Of a stretch of DNA of 64,000 bases, positions 1-9,367 are shown in pieces. The DNA lies in the NCBI RefSeq assembly GCF_040549485.1, contig NZ_JBEPTK010000013.1:87400-151399 (forward strand). The letters run 5' to 3'. The notes under the pieces were generated by a model. That model made no database searches. It saw only the letters and a list, made by a program, of their open reading frames with translations, and was not told where the DNA came from. Every line of letters begins with the position of its first letter. The stretch's first letter is position 1. A program made the position numbers and the translations under genes. The stretch is from Constrictibacter sp. MBR-5 (GTDB lineage Bacteria > Pseudomonadota > Alphaproteobacteria > JAJUGE01).

Positions 1-149
1 TCGCTGAAGGCGCCGAGGCCGGTGAACCGGGCGGCCGACAGTCCCTGCTGTCGGGCAAAGTCGGACAGGGACGACACCACCTCGTCGCCGGTGTCGAAGA
101 CGAGGGCGAAGGTCCGCTGGCCGTCGGCATGGATCAGTTTCGACTTCAT
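1..149 (-). CDS. PPC/DUF296-domain protein, N-terminal part
   Basis: Only the first 49 codons are in the window; the gene continues past base 1. The translation begins MKSKLIHADGQRTFALVFDT and reads on through SDFARQQGLSAARFTGLGAF. This is the usual opening of PPC (DUF296) domain proteins: a first strand with a V-F-D-T-G-D-E-V turn, then a helix, then an R-F-T-G-L-G-A strand. In bacteria these small proteins are often annotated as DNA-binding, but their role is mostly unproven. It lies 36 bases downstream of the GMC oxidoreductase gene on the same strand, so it is probably the last gene of that operon. Confidence 0.8.
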   Translation of the reverse strand, partial: MKSKLIHADGQRTFALVFDTGDEVVSSLSDFARQQGLSAARFTGLGAFS

Positions 150-185
150 CGTTCTTCCTCCGTCATTCTTCTTCCTCGTGAGGGG

Positions 186-1841
186 TCAGCGCAGGTCGCC
201 GCGCGCGGCGAGGTCCCGGATCCGGTCGGCGATGCGTAGGGCGTTGGCGACGATCGTCAGCGACGGGTTGACCCCGCCGCCGGTCGGAAACAGCGAGCCG
301 TCGCAGACGAAGAGGTTGTCGATGTCCCAGGACCGACCGTCCGGCCCGACGACGCTGGTCGCAGGGTCCTCGCCCATCCGGCAGCCGCCCATCAGGTGCG
401 CCGTGCCCGAGGTCCTGAAGAGATCCCGCGCGCCCGCGGCCTCCAGCGTGCGGCCCATGAAGTCCTGGGCGTGCGCCGCCAACCTCCGGTCGTTGTCGCA
501 GTAGGCGTAGGTGACCTTCGGGATCGGCAGTCCGAGCGCATCGGTCTCGTCGGAGAGTTCGACCCGGTTCGTCTCCTGCGGCATCGTCTCGCCGACGATT
601 TTCAGGCCGGCCATGTGATTGTAGCGGCCCATCCACTTGCGCAGTTCGTGACCGAAGACGCCCTCGTTCGAGACCAGCGATGTGGCGAAGTCGGTCGGCA
701 GCGGCCCCTGGCTCATGAAGGCATAGCCGCCGAAGAAGTCCTTGCCGGCGTCCTCGTAGTTCCAGTGCTCGCACACGGCCAGCGACGGCGGGCCCTTGTA
801 CCAGCGGATCTCCTCCTCCATCACGCCCCAGACGGCGTGGTTGGCGTGCACCATCAGGCCCTTGCCGACCAGGCCGGACGAATTCGCCAGACCGTCCGGA
901 TGCCGCGGGCAGGCCGAATTGAGCAGCAGTCGCGGCGTCTCGACGGAATAGCCGGCGACGATCACGGCCTTCGCCTTCTGAAAGCGCCAGCGGCTGTTGC
1001 GCCGATAGTGGACGCCGGTCGCCCGTCCGTCCGGGCCGGTCTCGATCCGGCCGACCATGGCCAGGTCGCGGATCTCCGCACCCGCCTCGATCGCCCAGGG
1101 CACGTAGGTGACCAGCATCGACTGCTTGGCGTTCGTGGCGCACCCGATCTTGCAGAAGCCGCGATAGGCGCAGGGATTGGCCTCGCCGCGCGGCGCGGAG
1201 ATCGAGGCGGTCGGCGTCGCGCACCAATCGACACCCATCGCCTCGGCGCCGCGCGCCAGGACGAGGGCCGAGGCCGAAAGCTCGTGCTCCCGGTACGGGT
1301 AGCGCCCGCGCGGCGGCCCCCAGGGATAGCGCAGCGGGCCGGCGATCTTCATCGCGTCCTCGGCCGCGTCGTAATAGTTCCACATCTCGCGCCAGTCGAC
1401 CGGCCAGTCGTGGCCGTAGCCGAGCAGGCTGCGCGACCTGAACCATTCCGGCCGGAAGCGCAGCGTCACCATCTGGAAATGCACGGTGGTGCCGCCCACG
1501 GCGCGGCCCGAATTATTGGAGCCGAGCTCGATCGGGTCGTCGCCGCCGGATATGCGCTCGTCCAGCCAGTACAGCTTCTCCTGCTCGCGCTCGTCCGAGG
1601 CGAAATCCTCGAGCGGCCGGTAAAAGGCGCCGGCATCGAAGGCGACGACGGAGTGGCCGGCCGCGGCGAGCTTTGCCGCCAGCACGCTGCCGCCGCAGCC
1701 GGTGCCGACGATGGCGAAATCGACCGCCTCGTCCTCCGGGTAGGTCGCCATCGGCACCCATTCGCCGAGGCGGAAGACGTTCGGAGCGCGGCCGTCGGTC
1801 GCGCGCGGCCGGAATTCGGCGTCGGAGACGACGGCGCTCAT
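186..1841 (-). CDS. GMC-family FAD-dependent oxidoreductase
   Basis: A 551-residue flavoprotein oxidoreductase of the glucose-methanol-choline type, probably oxidising a sugar or alcohol. Near the N terminus the nucleotide-binding motif VDFAIVGTGCGGSVLAAKLA is clear. The C terminus holds the second FAD-contact region (NLFVCDGSLFPTGGGVNPSL) and a GTAHLMGGCRMG segment with the histidine region expected of gluconate-2-dehydrogenase-like large subunits. The start at MSAVVSD was chosen because its ATG overlaps the upstream stop as ATGA; a longer frame to 2048 only runs antiparallel into the neighbour's coding space. The upstream gene encodes the small subunit that usually accompanies such enzymes. 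No heme subunit is visible in the window. Confidence 0.9.
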   Translation of the reverse strand: MSAVVSDAEFRPRATDGRAPNVFRLGEWVPMATYPEDEAVDFAIVGTGCGGSVLAAKLAAAGHSVVAFDAGAFYRPLEDFASDEREQEKLYWLDERISGGDDPIELGSNNSGRAVGGTTVHFQMVTLRFRPEWFRSRSLLGYGHDWPVDWREMWNYYDAAEDAMKIAGPLRYPWGPPRGRYPYREHELSASALVLARGAEAMGVDWCATPTASISAPRGEANPCAYRGFCKIGCATNAKQSMLVTYVPWAIEAGAEIRDLAMVGRIETGPDGRATGVHYRRNSRWRFQKAKAVIVAGYSVETPRLLLNSACPRHPDGLANSSGLVGKGLMVHANHAVWGVMEEEIRWYKGPPSLAVCEHWNYEDAGKDFFGGYAFMSQGPLPTDFATSLVSNEGVFGHELRKWMGRYNHMAGLKIVGETMPQETNRVELSDETDALGLPIPKVTYAYCDNDRRLAAHAQDFMGRTLEAAGARDLFRTSGTAHLMGGCRMGEDPATSVVGPDGRSWDIDNLFVCDGSLFPTGGGVNPSLTIVANALRIADRIRDLAARGDLR

Positions 1842-2482
1842 TCCTGCCTCCCCAGCGGCTGCGGCGGCCGCTCCTCGCGCGCCTCCCACGGGTCGCGCTG
1901 GTCGGGGCCCAGGCGGACATAGCCGCGCGGCGCGGCGGGCCCGCCGAAGCCGATCTCGTTCCAGGCAGAAGGGTGGGCGTAGTAGATCTTCACCGCCTCC
2001 TTCAGCAGCACGTCGCGGAAGAAGCGGCGCGGCTTCACGCCCTCCCACAGCGTCTCGTCGACCTCGCCGGCGTCGACGGCCTTCAGCAGTGCCGTCCGCA
2101 GCGGCCCCGGCAGGTCCGGAAACGCGCGGCCGTGCCGCCGCTCGGCTTCGGCGGCGATGGCGGCGAGGCCGCGCCGCCAGGCCTCACGCTGCGGCAGGGC
2201 GTCGGCGAAGCGGGTGCCGTTGCCGCGATCCTCGTACAGGACGCCGTCGATGAAGGCCGCGACCGGGATCCGCTCGTGCGGTGCACGCTCCGGCTGGGGC
2301 AGTACGGTCTCGACCAGCGCCGTCAGGAGCGCGTACTCGCGCTCGCTGAAGAACCGCCGCGGCGGCACGTTGTGCAGGCGGTCGTCGACGGCGCGCCGGG
2401 TGGCCTCGTTCCACGAGGGCGAATCCCATTTCTCCAGCACGTCGTAGCGCGGATAGGAACTGCGGAAAGGTTCTTCAGCCAT
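1838..2482 (-). CDS. gluconate 2-dehydrogenase subunit 3-like protein
   Basis: A 214-residue protein of the gluconate 2-dehydrogenase subunit 3 family, the small partner of GMC flavoprotein dehydrogenases. It shows the family's RRFFSEREYALLTALVETVLPQ segment, followed by a VAAFIDGVLYED core. The start at MAEEPF (2482) is preferred over the earlier ATG at 2524 because GAGGACCGT precedes it at proper spacing and the overlap with the upstream gene falls to 8 bases. It ends in an ATGA overlap with the GMC gene, so the two are translationally coupled. No clear signal peptide is seen, which differs from many family members that carry a Tat signal here. Confidence 0.85.
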   Translation of the reverse strand: MAEEPFRSSYPRYDVLEKWDSPSWNEATRRAVDDRLHNVPPRRFFSEREYALLTALVETVLPQPERAPHERIPVAAFIDGVLYEDRGNGTRFADALPQREAWRRGLAAIAAEAERRHGRAFPDLPGPLRTALLKAVDAGEVDETLWEGVKPRRFFRDVLLKEAVKIYYAHPSAWNEIGFGGPAAPRGYVRLGPDQRDPWEAREERPPQPLGRQE

Positions 2483-3611
2483 GACGGTCCTCGCGTCCTC
2501 GGCCTTCGTATTCTTGGCCCTCATGTCCTCGACGCCCCTCGATCAGGTCGAGCGCCGCAAATCCCGCCAGTGCCAGTCCCGCCAGGCTCGGCGGTGCCGC
2601 GATCGGCGGACCCTGGAACAGGTTCTGGCTCCAGTTGGCGAACCCGCCGCTGTTCCGCGACACCCCGTAGGCGTGCAGGCCGCTGCCGGCGACGGCCAGC
2701 GCGGTGGTGACGCCGAGCATCGCGCGCGCCGCTGCCAGCGTCCCGGCGCCCGGCCGCGCGGCGGCTGCGGCGACGGCGAGACCCGTCGTGGGCAGGCCGG
2801 CCAGCGGCAGGTACATCAGCGGGTTGTGGAAGGCGCCGCGGAAGTGCAGCAGCCCGACCTCGACGGAGACGCCCAGCAGCCCGAGCGTGGTGATGCCGGC
2901 CAACCGTTCGGCGTCGCCGCCGGGCATGGCCGCCGTGCGCGGCCAGCCGTCCGCCGTCAGGCCGAGTGCGCCTGCGATCGCGAGCGCCCCCGGTGCCCCG
3001 AACGGCGCGCGATAGAAGAGGCTGTTCCACGACAGGCCGCCGGGGCGGCCGAGCAGGTTCCTGACGTGAAAGCCGATACCGATCAGGCCTGCGGCTATCG
3101 CGAAAGCGAAGGCCGCGCGCCGTGCCGCCGGCGCCGCGGTCGAGGCGGCGGTCGCGACCGCGGCGGCGACTGCGGCGCTGGACGCAGCGGGCGCGGTCAG
3201 CATCGCGCGGTTGCGGAAATTGCCGCGGAAATGTTCCATCGCGCTGTCGGCCAGCACGCTCGCGGCCACCAGTGCCGCCCCCTGTGCAGCCCGGCGGGCC
3301 GGCCGCGCAGGACGCTGCGCCTGCCGGTGTTGCCTTGAACCGGCCGCGGCCATGCCGAGCAGTGCCCCGCCCGCCAGCGCCAGGCCGGCCAGTTCGAGCA
3401 GTGTCCCGGAACGGGGTCGCGGCTGCGCCCGCTGCGGGGCGGGTCTCGCCGCGGGCGGCGCCCGCTGCGGGGAAGGCGTTCGACGCGCGGCCGGCACGGA
3501 TCGCTCCTGCACTTCGCTCTCCCGAGTGGACGGACGGTCGTCGCTTGTCGGAGCAATGCGTGGAGCCGCGATCGGTTCGGCGGCCGGCCAGAAACTTCTC
3601 ATCATCTGCAT
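2475..3611 (-). CDS. membrane protein with internal duplication, function unknown
   Basis: A protein of about 378 residues that I cannot assign to a named family. The N-terminal ~70 residues are low-complexity (Pro, Arg, Ala). After that come about eight hydrophobic segments. Two copies of a four-segment unit are visible: HFRGNFRNRAM near residue 127 repeats as HFRGAFHNPLM near residue 256, and GFHVRNLLGRPGGLSWNSLF repeats as a GLHAYGVSRNSGGFANWSQNLF-like stretch (split here for length: GLHAYGVSRN, then SGGFANWSQNLF), each followed by a small-residue helix. It heads the GMC operon, overlapping the next gene by 8 bases, so a membrane anchor or electron-transfer role is a reasonable inference. 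The start is uncertain; ATGs at 3611, 3605 and 3602 are all possible. Confidence 0.65.
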   Translation of the reverse strand: MQMMRSFWPAAEPIAAPRIAPTSDDRPSTRESEVQERSVPAARRTPSPQRAPPAARPAPQRAQPRPRSGTLLELAGLALAGGALLGMAAAGSRQHRQAQRPARPARRAAQGAALVAASVLADSAMEHFRGNFRNRAMLTAPAASSAAVAAAVATAASTAAPAARRAAFAFAIAAGLIGIGFHVRNLLGRPGGLSWNSLFYRAPFGAPGALAIAGALGLTADGWPRTAAMPGGDAERLAGITTLGLLGVSVEVGLLHFRGAFHNPLMYLPLAGLPTTGLAVAAAAARPGAGTLAAARAMLGVTTALAVAGSGLHAYGVSRNSGGFANWSQNLFQGPPIAAPPSLAGLALAGFAALDLIEGRRGHEGQEYEGRGREDRHG

Positions 3612-3732
3612 TCCGGTCGGAACGATCCGCCCGCCACGCGATTTCACGGGGAGCGGTGGCCGCTGCGGCGTCGCGCCCGGAACGGGCCCGCCGGCTGCGA
3701 CCCGACACTTTCCGAGCAGAGGAGAAGCTGCG

Positions 3733-5499
3733 ATGGCCAAGACCGTCGGCGATTTCACCCTCGAACGTCTGGCCGAATGGGGCGTCGATCGCGTCTTCGG
3801 CTATCCCGGCGACGGTATCGGCGGCCTCGTGGCCGCCATGGGGCGTGACGACAGGATCGGCTTCGTCCAGGTCCGGCACGAGGAGAGCGCGGCCTTCATG
3901 GCCTGCGCCCATGCCAAGTTCACCGGCGAGGTCGGGGTCTGCATGGCGACGTCCGGGCCAGGCGCGATTCACCTCCTGAACGGCCTCTACGACGCGAAGC
4001 TCGACCACCAGCCGGTGGTGGCGATCGTCGGTCAGCAGGCGCGCGCCGCGATGGGCGGCAACTACCAGCAGGAGGTCGATCTCCAGACGCTCTTCAAGGA
4101 CGTCGCCTCGGACTATGTCGAGACCTGCATGGCGCCGGTGCAGATGCGCCACCTGATCGACCGCGCCTTCCGCATCGCCAAGGCGCGCCGCACCGTCACC
4201 TGCATCATCGTGCCGAACGACGTGCAGGAGGCGAAGGCGGTGGAGACGCCGCCGCACGCCCACGGCACCGTTCACAGCGGCATCGGCTTCAGCGCGCCCA
4301 GGGCCGTCCCGATGGAGGACGACCTGAAGCGCGCCGCGGCCCTGCTCAACGACGGCGGGAAGGTCGGCATCCTCATCGGGGCCGGCGCCATGGAAGCGGC
4401 GGACGAGGTGGTGCAGGTGGCGGACCTGCTCGGCGCCGGCGTGGCCAAGGCGCTGCTCGGCAAGGCGGCGCTGCCCGACGACCTGCCGTTCGTCACCGGC
4501 TCCATCGGGCTGCTGGGGACCGAACCGTCCGACTGGATGATGCGCCACTGCGACACCTTCCTGATGATCGGGTCGCGCTTCCCCTATTCGGAATTCCTGC
4601 CGAAGGAGGGACAGGCCAAGGCGGTGCAGATCGACCTCGACCCGACCATGCTGTCGATCCGCTACCCGATGGACATGGCGCTGGCCGGCGATGCCGCGAC
4701 GACGCTGCGCGGCCTGATCCCCTATCTGAAGCGCAAGGAGGACCGTTCCTGGCGCGCCGACATCGAGAAGCGCGTGGCGAACTGGTGGGATGATGTCGGC
4801 AAGCGGGCCGACAAGGAGGCCAGCCCCGTCAACCCCGAAAAGCTCTTCTGGGAACTCTCCTCGCGGCTGCCGGACAAGGCGATCATCACGGCGGATTCCG
4901 GCTCGTCGGCCAACTGGTATGCCCGCGCCATCAAGATCCGCAGCGGCATGAAGGCTTCGCTGTCGGGAACGCTGGCGACCATGTGCCCCGGCATGCCCTA
5001 CGCCATTGCCGCGAAGTTCGCCTATCCGGACCGCGTGCCGATCGCCTTCGTCGGCGACGGCGCGATGCAGATGCTCGGCATCACCGACCTCATCACGGTG
5101 TCGAAATACTGGCGCGAATGGTCGGACCCGCGTCTCGTCGTCTGCATCCTCAGCAACGGCGACCTCAACCAGGTGACCTGGGAACTGCGGGCGATGGCCG
5201 ATTCGCCGAAGGTCCCCAAGACGCAGGACGTGCCGGCGATGGACTTCGCCGCCTATGCCCGCCTCCTCGGCCTCCAGGGCATCACCGTCGACAAGCCCGA
5301 TCAGGTCGGTGCCGCCTGGGACGAGGCGCTCCAGGCCGACCGCCCTTGCCTGATCGACGCGCGCGTCGATCCCGACGTGCCGACCCTGCCGCCGCACATC
5401 ACCCTGTCGCAGGCCCGGTCCTATGCCTCCGCCATCGCCCAGGGCGACCCGGATACCAGCGGCATCCTCTGGCAGACCTTCAAGCGCGTCTGGTCGTAG
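3733..5499 (+). CDS. thiamine pyrophosphate-requiring enzyme (pyruvate oxidase/acetolactate synthase-like)
   Basis: A 588-residue ThDP enzyme of the pyruvate oxidase, acetolactate synthase and benzoylformate decarboxylase group. The N-terminal Pyr domain carries the catalytic glutamate in VQVRHEESAAF (Glu50) and the MATSGPGAIHLLNGLYDAK signature. A central Rossmann-like domain follows, then a C-terminal PP domain with GDGAMQM and the SNGDLNQ metal/ThDP-binding stretch. GAGGAGAAG precedes the ATG at correct spacing, which decides the start against a much longer open frame upstream. It is transcribed divergently from the GMC operon and followed 10 bases later by an enolase-superfamily gene. The exact substrate cannot be read from sequence. 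Confidence 0.9.
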   Translation: MAKTVGDFTLERLAEWGVDRVFGYPGDGIGGLVAAMGRDDRIGFVQVRHEESAAFMACAHAKFTGEVGVCMATSGPGAIHLLNGLYDAKLDHQPVVAIVGQQARAAMGGNYQQEVDLQTLFKDVASDYVETCMAPVQMRHLIDRAFRIAKARRTVTCIIVPNDVQEAKAVETPPHAHGTVHSGIGFSAPRAVPMEDDLKRAAALLNDGGKVGILIGAGAMEAADEVVQVADLLGAGVAKALLGKAALPDDLPFVTGSIGLLGTEPSDWMMRHCDTFLMIGSRFPYSEFLPKEGQAKAVQIDLDPTMLSIRYPMDMALAGDAATTLRGLIPYLKRKEDRSWRADIEKRVANWWDDVGKRADKEASPVNPEKLFWELSSRLPDKAIITADSGSSANWYARAIKIRSGMKASLSGTLATMCPGMPYAIAAKFAYPDRVPIAFVGDGAMQMLGITDLITVSKYWREWSDPRLVVCILSNGDLNQVTWELRAMADSPKVPKTQDVPAMDFAAYARLLGLQGITVDKPDQVGAAWDEALQADRPCLIDARVDPDVPTLPPHITLSQARSYASAIAQGDPDTSGILWQTFKRVWS

Positions 5500-5509
5500 G
5501 GAGGCGGCC

Positions 5510-6610
5510 GTGAGCCCGGGCGACAGCCGCGCCCCGATCGAGCGGGTGGCGGCACGGGTGTTCGTGGTGCCGACCGATGCGCCCGAGTCCGACGGCACCC
5601 TCGCCTGGGACAGCACCACCATGGTGCTCGTCGAGGTTCATGCCGCCGGACGGGTCGGGATCGGCTACACCTATGCCGACGCGGCGGCGGCCGGGCTCGT
5701 CGAGGGCGTCCTCGCCGGAACGGTCCAGGGCATGGACGCCTTCGACATCAACGGCATCTGGCTGGCGATGCTCGGCCGCGTCCGCAATCTCGGCCAGGGC
5801 GGCCTCGCCGCCATGGCGGTCGCGGCTGTCGACACGGCACTGTGGGACCTGAAGGGCAGGATCCTCGGCGTCCCGGTCGCCGACCTGATCGGCCGGGCGC
5901 GCCGGGCCATCCCCGTCTACGGTTCGGGCGGTTTCACCTCATACGACGACGACCGCCTGACCCGGCAGCTCGGCGGCTGGGCGGAGAGCGGGCTGTTTGC
6001 GGTGAAGATGAAGGTGGGCCGCACGCCCGACGCGGACCCGCATAGGATGGCGGTGGCGCGCGCCGCCATTGGTGCCGATACCGCGCTCTTCGTCGACGCG
6101 AACGGCGCCCTCTCGCGCAAGCGCGCGCTCGCCTTCGCCGAGACGGCGGCCGGGCAGGGCGTGACCTGGTTCGAGGAGCCGGTCTCCTCGAACGATCTGG
6201 ATGGGATGCGCCTGCTGCGCGACCGCGCGCCGGCGGGCATGGCGATCACCTCCGGCGAGTATGTGTTCACCCTCTCGGGCTTCCGCGACATGCTGGCCGC
6301 CGGCGCCGTCGACGTGCTGCAGGCCGACGCGACGCGCTGCTGCGGCATCACCGGCTTCCTCAAGGCCGCGGCGCTCGCGGAAGCGCACGAGGTTCCGCTG
6401 TCCTCGCACTGCGCGCCGTCGCTGCACCTGCACCCGTGCCTGTGCGCGCCCGCGGCGATCCACATGGAGTGGTTCCACGACCATGTGCGCATCGAGCAGA
6501 TGATGTTCGACGGTGCCCCGCGACCGGAACGGGGAACGGTCGGCAACAACCGCGAGCCCGGCCTCGGCCTGTCGCTGCGGGAGAGCGACGTCGCCGCCTT
6601 CGCCGCCTGA
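5510..6610 (+). CDS. mandelate racemase/muconate lactonizing enzyme family protein
   Basis: An enolase-superfamily enzyme of 366 residues starting at GTG, with GGGAGGCGGCC as ribosome-binding site. The barrel shows the catalytic KMK motif (FAVKMKVGR), three metal-binding acids in VDANG, WFEEPV and SGEY, and a C-terminal catalytic histidine in LSSHCAPSLHLH. These mark the mandelate racemase-like subgroup: sugar-acid dehydratases, racemases and relatives. It probably forms a transcription unit with the ThDP enzyme before it and the SDR after it, which suggests a sugar-acid or aromatic hydroxy-acid pathway; the substrate is unknown. Confidence 0.88.
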   Translation: MSPGDSRAPIERVAARVFVVPTDAPESDGTLAWDSTTMVLVEVHAAGRVGIGYTYADAAAAGLVEGVLAGTVQGMDAFDINGIWLAMLGRVRNLGQGGLAAMAVAAVDTALWDLKGRILGVPVADLIGRARRAIPVYGSGGFTSYDDDRLTRQLGGWAESGLFAVKMKVGRTPDADPHRMAVARAAIGADTALFVDANGALSRKRALAFAETAAGQGVTWFEEPVSSNDLDGMRLLRDRAPAGMAITSGEYVFTLSGFRDMLAAGAVDVLQADATRCCGITGFLKAAALAEAHEVPLSSHCAPSLHLHPCLCAPAAIHMEWFHDHVRIEQMMFDGAPRPERGTVGNNREPGLGLSLRESDVAAFAA

Positions 6611-6706
6611 CGCCCCACGCATCGACGCCTGTTCGGCCACGCGTATACGGCATCGCGTTGCCTGCTTATCCTGGCGGCAAGAAACCACCGGGAGAGGATC
6701 GAACCC

Positions 6707-7474
6707 ATGGGCAGGCTCAGCGGCAAGGTCGCCGTCGTCACGGGCGGGGCGTCGGGGATCGGCGAGGCGACGGTCCGGCGCTTCGTCGCCGAGGGCGCGC
6801 GCGTCGCCTTCGCCGACCGCGACGCCGAGCGCGGGCGCAGTGTCGCGGCGGAGATCGCCGCGGCCGGCGGCGACGTGCGCTTCACCGCGGCCGACGTCGG
6901 CGACGAGGCGGCCGCGCTGGCCTTCGTGGCGGAGGCCGAGGCGGCGTTCGGACGGCTCGACATCCTGGTCAACAATGCCGGCATCCGCCTCTACCAGACG
7001 GTGGTCGATGCCAGCGCCGAGAGCTGGGACACGCTGCTGAACGTCAACCTCAAGAGCTATGCCTACTGCGCCAAGGGCGCCATTCCCGCCATGCGCCGTG
7101 CCGGCGGCGGCAGCATCGTCAACGTGGCGTCTGTGCGCTCGGTCACCGCCGGCGGCAACACCATCCAGTACGACACCGCCAAAGCCGCCATCGCCGGCCT
7201 GACGCGCGGGCTCGCCATCGACCATTCGCCGGAAGGCATCCGCGCCAACGCCGTCTGCCCGGGGCCGATCTTCACGCCCTTCCATGCGCGCCGCATCGCC
7301 GCGGCCGGCCGCAGCGTCGAGAGCTACAACGAGGACGCCGCCGGCCGCACCATGCTGCGCCGGCCGGGCACGGCGGACGAGGTCGCGTCCTGCATCCTCT
7401 TCCTCGCCTCCGACGACGCGTCCTACGTCACCGGCTCGCTGCTGTTCGTCGACGGCGGCATGACGGCGATGTAG
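6707..7474 (+). CDS. short-chain dehydrogenase/reductase (SDR)
   Basis: A classical SDR of 255 residues. It has the NAD(P)-binding TGGASGIGEA motif near residue 12, NNAG, a catalytic Ser in NVASVRS, YDTAK as the Tyr-x3-Lys pair, and an ending GSLLFVDGGMTAM typical of the family. An acidic residue after the second strand (FADRD) suggests NAD preference. GGGAGAGG lies 11 bases before the ATG. It follows the enolase-superfamily gene on the same strand and converges on the aldo/keto reductase with only 6 bases between the stops. Confidence 0.92.
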   Translation: MGRLSGKVAVVTGGASGIGEATVRRFVAEGARVAFADRDAERGRSVAAEIAAAGGDVRFTAADVGDEAAALAFVAEAEAAFGRLDILVNNAGIRLYQTVVDASAESWDTLLNVNLKSYAYCAKGAIPAMRRAGGGSIVNVASVRSVTAGGNTIQYDTAKAAIAGLTRGLAIDHSPEGIRANAVCPGPIFTPFHARRIAAAGRSVESYNEDAAGRTMLRRPGTADEVASCILFLASDDASYVTGSLLFVDGGMTAM

Positions 7475-7480
7475 CCGGGC

Positions 7481-8509
7481 TCAGGACGTGCCGAGGCTGA
7501 GCAGGTTCTCGACCGGACGGTACAGCTCCTCAAGGTAGCGGACGTCGTCCGCCTCCAGGGTGATCTCCGTCGCCGCGACCAGCTGTTCGAGCTGGCTGAT
7601 CTTCGACACACCGACCACCGGCGCCGTCACCTCCGGCTTGTTCAGCAGCCAGGCCACGGCGACCTGGGCCGGCGTATGGCCCAGCTTCTCCGCCACCTCG
7701 ACGACGCGCGCCGCGATCCTGAAGTCCATCTCGCCGCGATAGAGGCCTTCGGTCCGCTTGCGATCCGCGCCCTGCGACCGCGCCGTGCTGCCGCCCTCGA
7801 AGCCGCCCTTGTAGGCGCCGGTCAGTATGCCGCGCGCCAGGGGCGACCAGGGCGTAAGCCCCACGCCCGTCGCGACGCAGTAGGGGTTCATCTCCCGCTC
7901 TTCCTCGCGGTAGATGAGATTGTAGTGGTTCTGCATCGAGACGAACTTCGTCCAGCCGTGCCGTTCGGCCGTCATCTGCAGCTCGGTGAACTGCCAGGCG
8001 AACATCGACGACGCGCCCAGATAGAGCGCCTTGCCCGCCTTCACCACGTCGTGCAGCGCCTCCATCGTCTCCTCGATGGGCGCGTGCGGCAGGCCGGGGC
8101 GGCCGTGCGGATGGCGGTGGATGATCAGCTGGTCGACATAGTCGTGCCCCAACCGCTTCAGGCTGGCGTCGACGCCCACCATGATGTGCTTGCGCGACAG
8201 CCCGCCCTGGTTCGGGTGCGGGCCCATGGCGCCGGATACCTTCGTCGTCAGCACATACTGGTCGCGCGGCACCAGTTCGCGCAGCAGCTGCCCGACCACC
8301 TGCTCGCAGGCACCCAGGCCATAGACGTCGGCGCAGTCGAAATAGAAGAGGCCGTGGTCGAGTGCGGCCTTGAAGATCGGCCGCGCCTCGTCGATCGGCA
8401 GGGTCCAGTCGCCCTGGTGCCCGCGCCCGGGCTCGCCGAAATTCATCGTCCCCAGGCACAGCCGCGAAACGCTGAGCCCGCTCTTCCCCAACTGCCGTGT
8501 CGCCAGCAT
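7481..8509 (-). CDS. aldo/keto reductase
   Basis: A 342-residue aldo/keto reductase barrel. The catalytic tetrad is visible as Asp and Tyr in FDCADVYG, Lys in LTTKVSG and His in LIIHRHP. The C-terminal VVGVSKISQLEQ stretch matches the NADP-binding loop of AKR7/AKR11-like bacterial members. The start at MLATRQLG follows GGGAGA; the longer open frame upstream is Arg-rich and unlikely. It is flanked by two SDR genes and is probably a separate transcription unit. The natural substrate is unknown. Confidence 0.92.
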   Translation of the reverse strand: MLATRQLGKSGLSVSRLCLGTMNFGEPGRGHQGDWTLPIDEARPIFKAALDHGLFYFDCADVYGLGACEQVVGQLLRELVPRDQYVLTTKVSGAMGPHPNQGGLSRKHIMVGVDASLKRLGHDYVDQLIIHRHPHGRPGLPHAPIEETMEALHDVVKAGKALYLGASSMFAWQFTELQMTAERHGWTKFVSMQNHYNLIYREEEREMNPYCVATGVGLTPWSPLARGILTGAYKGGFEGGSTARSQGADRKRTEGLYRGEMDFRIAARVVEVAEKLGHTPAQVAVAWLLNKPEVTAPVVGVSKISQLEQLVAATEITLEADDVRYLEELYRPVENLLSLGTS

Positions 8510-8599
8510 CGCCCGTCTCCCGCTTGGCCATCCCCGTGTGTCGCCGCCGAGCCTAGGCCGCGGGCGCCGCCGGCTCAATGCCGCCCGCGGCGTGCGCGG

Positions 8600-9367
8600 T
8601 CAGTTGCGCCCGGCCGAGACGCCGCCGTCGACCATGTAGACGCCGCCGGTGCAGAAGGAGCTGTCGTCCGACGACAGGAACAGCATCAGGCGCGCCACCT
8701 CCTCCGGCTGGCCGTAGCGGCGCAGCGGCGTGTTGTCGGCCATCGGCTTCGTGTTGCCGCGCTGCGGGTTCACGGCATCCTCCAGGCGCTCGATCATCGG
8801 CGTCTCGATCGGCGACGGGTTCACCGTGTTGACGCGGATATTCAGCGCGGCCCCCTCCATCGCGCCGGAGCGCATCAGGCCGATCACGGCGTGCTTGCTG
8901 GCGATGTAGGGCGACAGGCCCGGCACGGCGCGGATGCCGGCGGTCGACGAGGTCATGACGATCGACCCGCCGCCGCGCTTCTTCATCTCCGGCATGACGT
9001 ATTTCAGCCCCAGCCAGACGCCGCGCACGTTGATCGCGATGACGCGGTCGAAATCCGCCTCGGTCTGGTCCTTGATGCGCGCGACCTTGCCCTCGATCCC
9101 CGCGTTGAGCAGCGCGATGTCGACGCCGCCGAAGCGCTCGGACGTGGCCGCGATGAAGCCCTTCACCTGGTCCGCGTCGGCGACGTCGGCCACCGCGTAA
9201 GCAGTCCTCTCCTCGCCGAGCGCACGCGTCAGCGCCTCGAGCTTCGCCTCGTCCAGGTCGACCAGCATCAGCCGCGCGCCCTCCGTGGCGAACAGCTTGG
9301 CCGCCGCCGTACCGATGCCGCCCGCCGCACCCGTGATGATCGCGACCTTGCCTTCCAGCTTGCCCAT
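8600..9367 (-). CDS. short-chain dehydrogenase/reductase (SDR)
   Basis: A second classical SDR of 255 residues, with TGAAGGIGTA cofactor motif, LLNAG in place of NNAG, the catalytic serines in VMTSSTAG, YIASK as the catalytic Tyr/Lys pair, and the GGVYMVDGG ending. LVDLDE after the second strand suggests NAD preference. It lies upstream of the aldo/keto reductase on the same strand with a 90-base gap and is divergent from the aminotransferase gene. Its pathway is not deducible. Confidence 0.92.
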   Translation of the reverse strand: MGKLEGKVAIITGAAGGIGTAAAKLFATEGARLMLVDLDEAKLEALTRALGEERTAYAVADVADADQVKGFIAATSERFGGVDIALLNAGIEGKVARIKDQTEADFDRVIAINVRGVWLGLKYVMPEMKKRGGGSIVMTSSTAGIRAVPGLSPYIASKHAVIGLMRSGAMEGAALNIRVNTVNPSPIETPMIERLEDAVNPQRGNTKPMADNTPLRRYGQPEEVARLMLFLSSDDSSFCTGGVYMVDGGVSAGRN

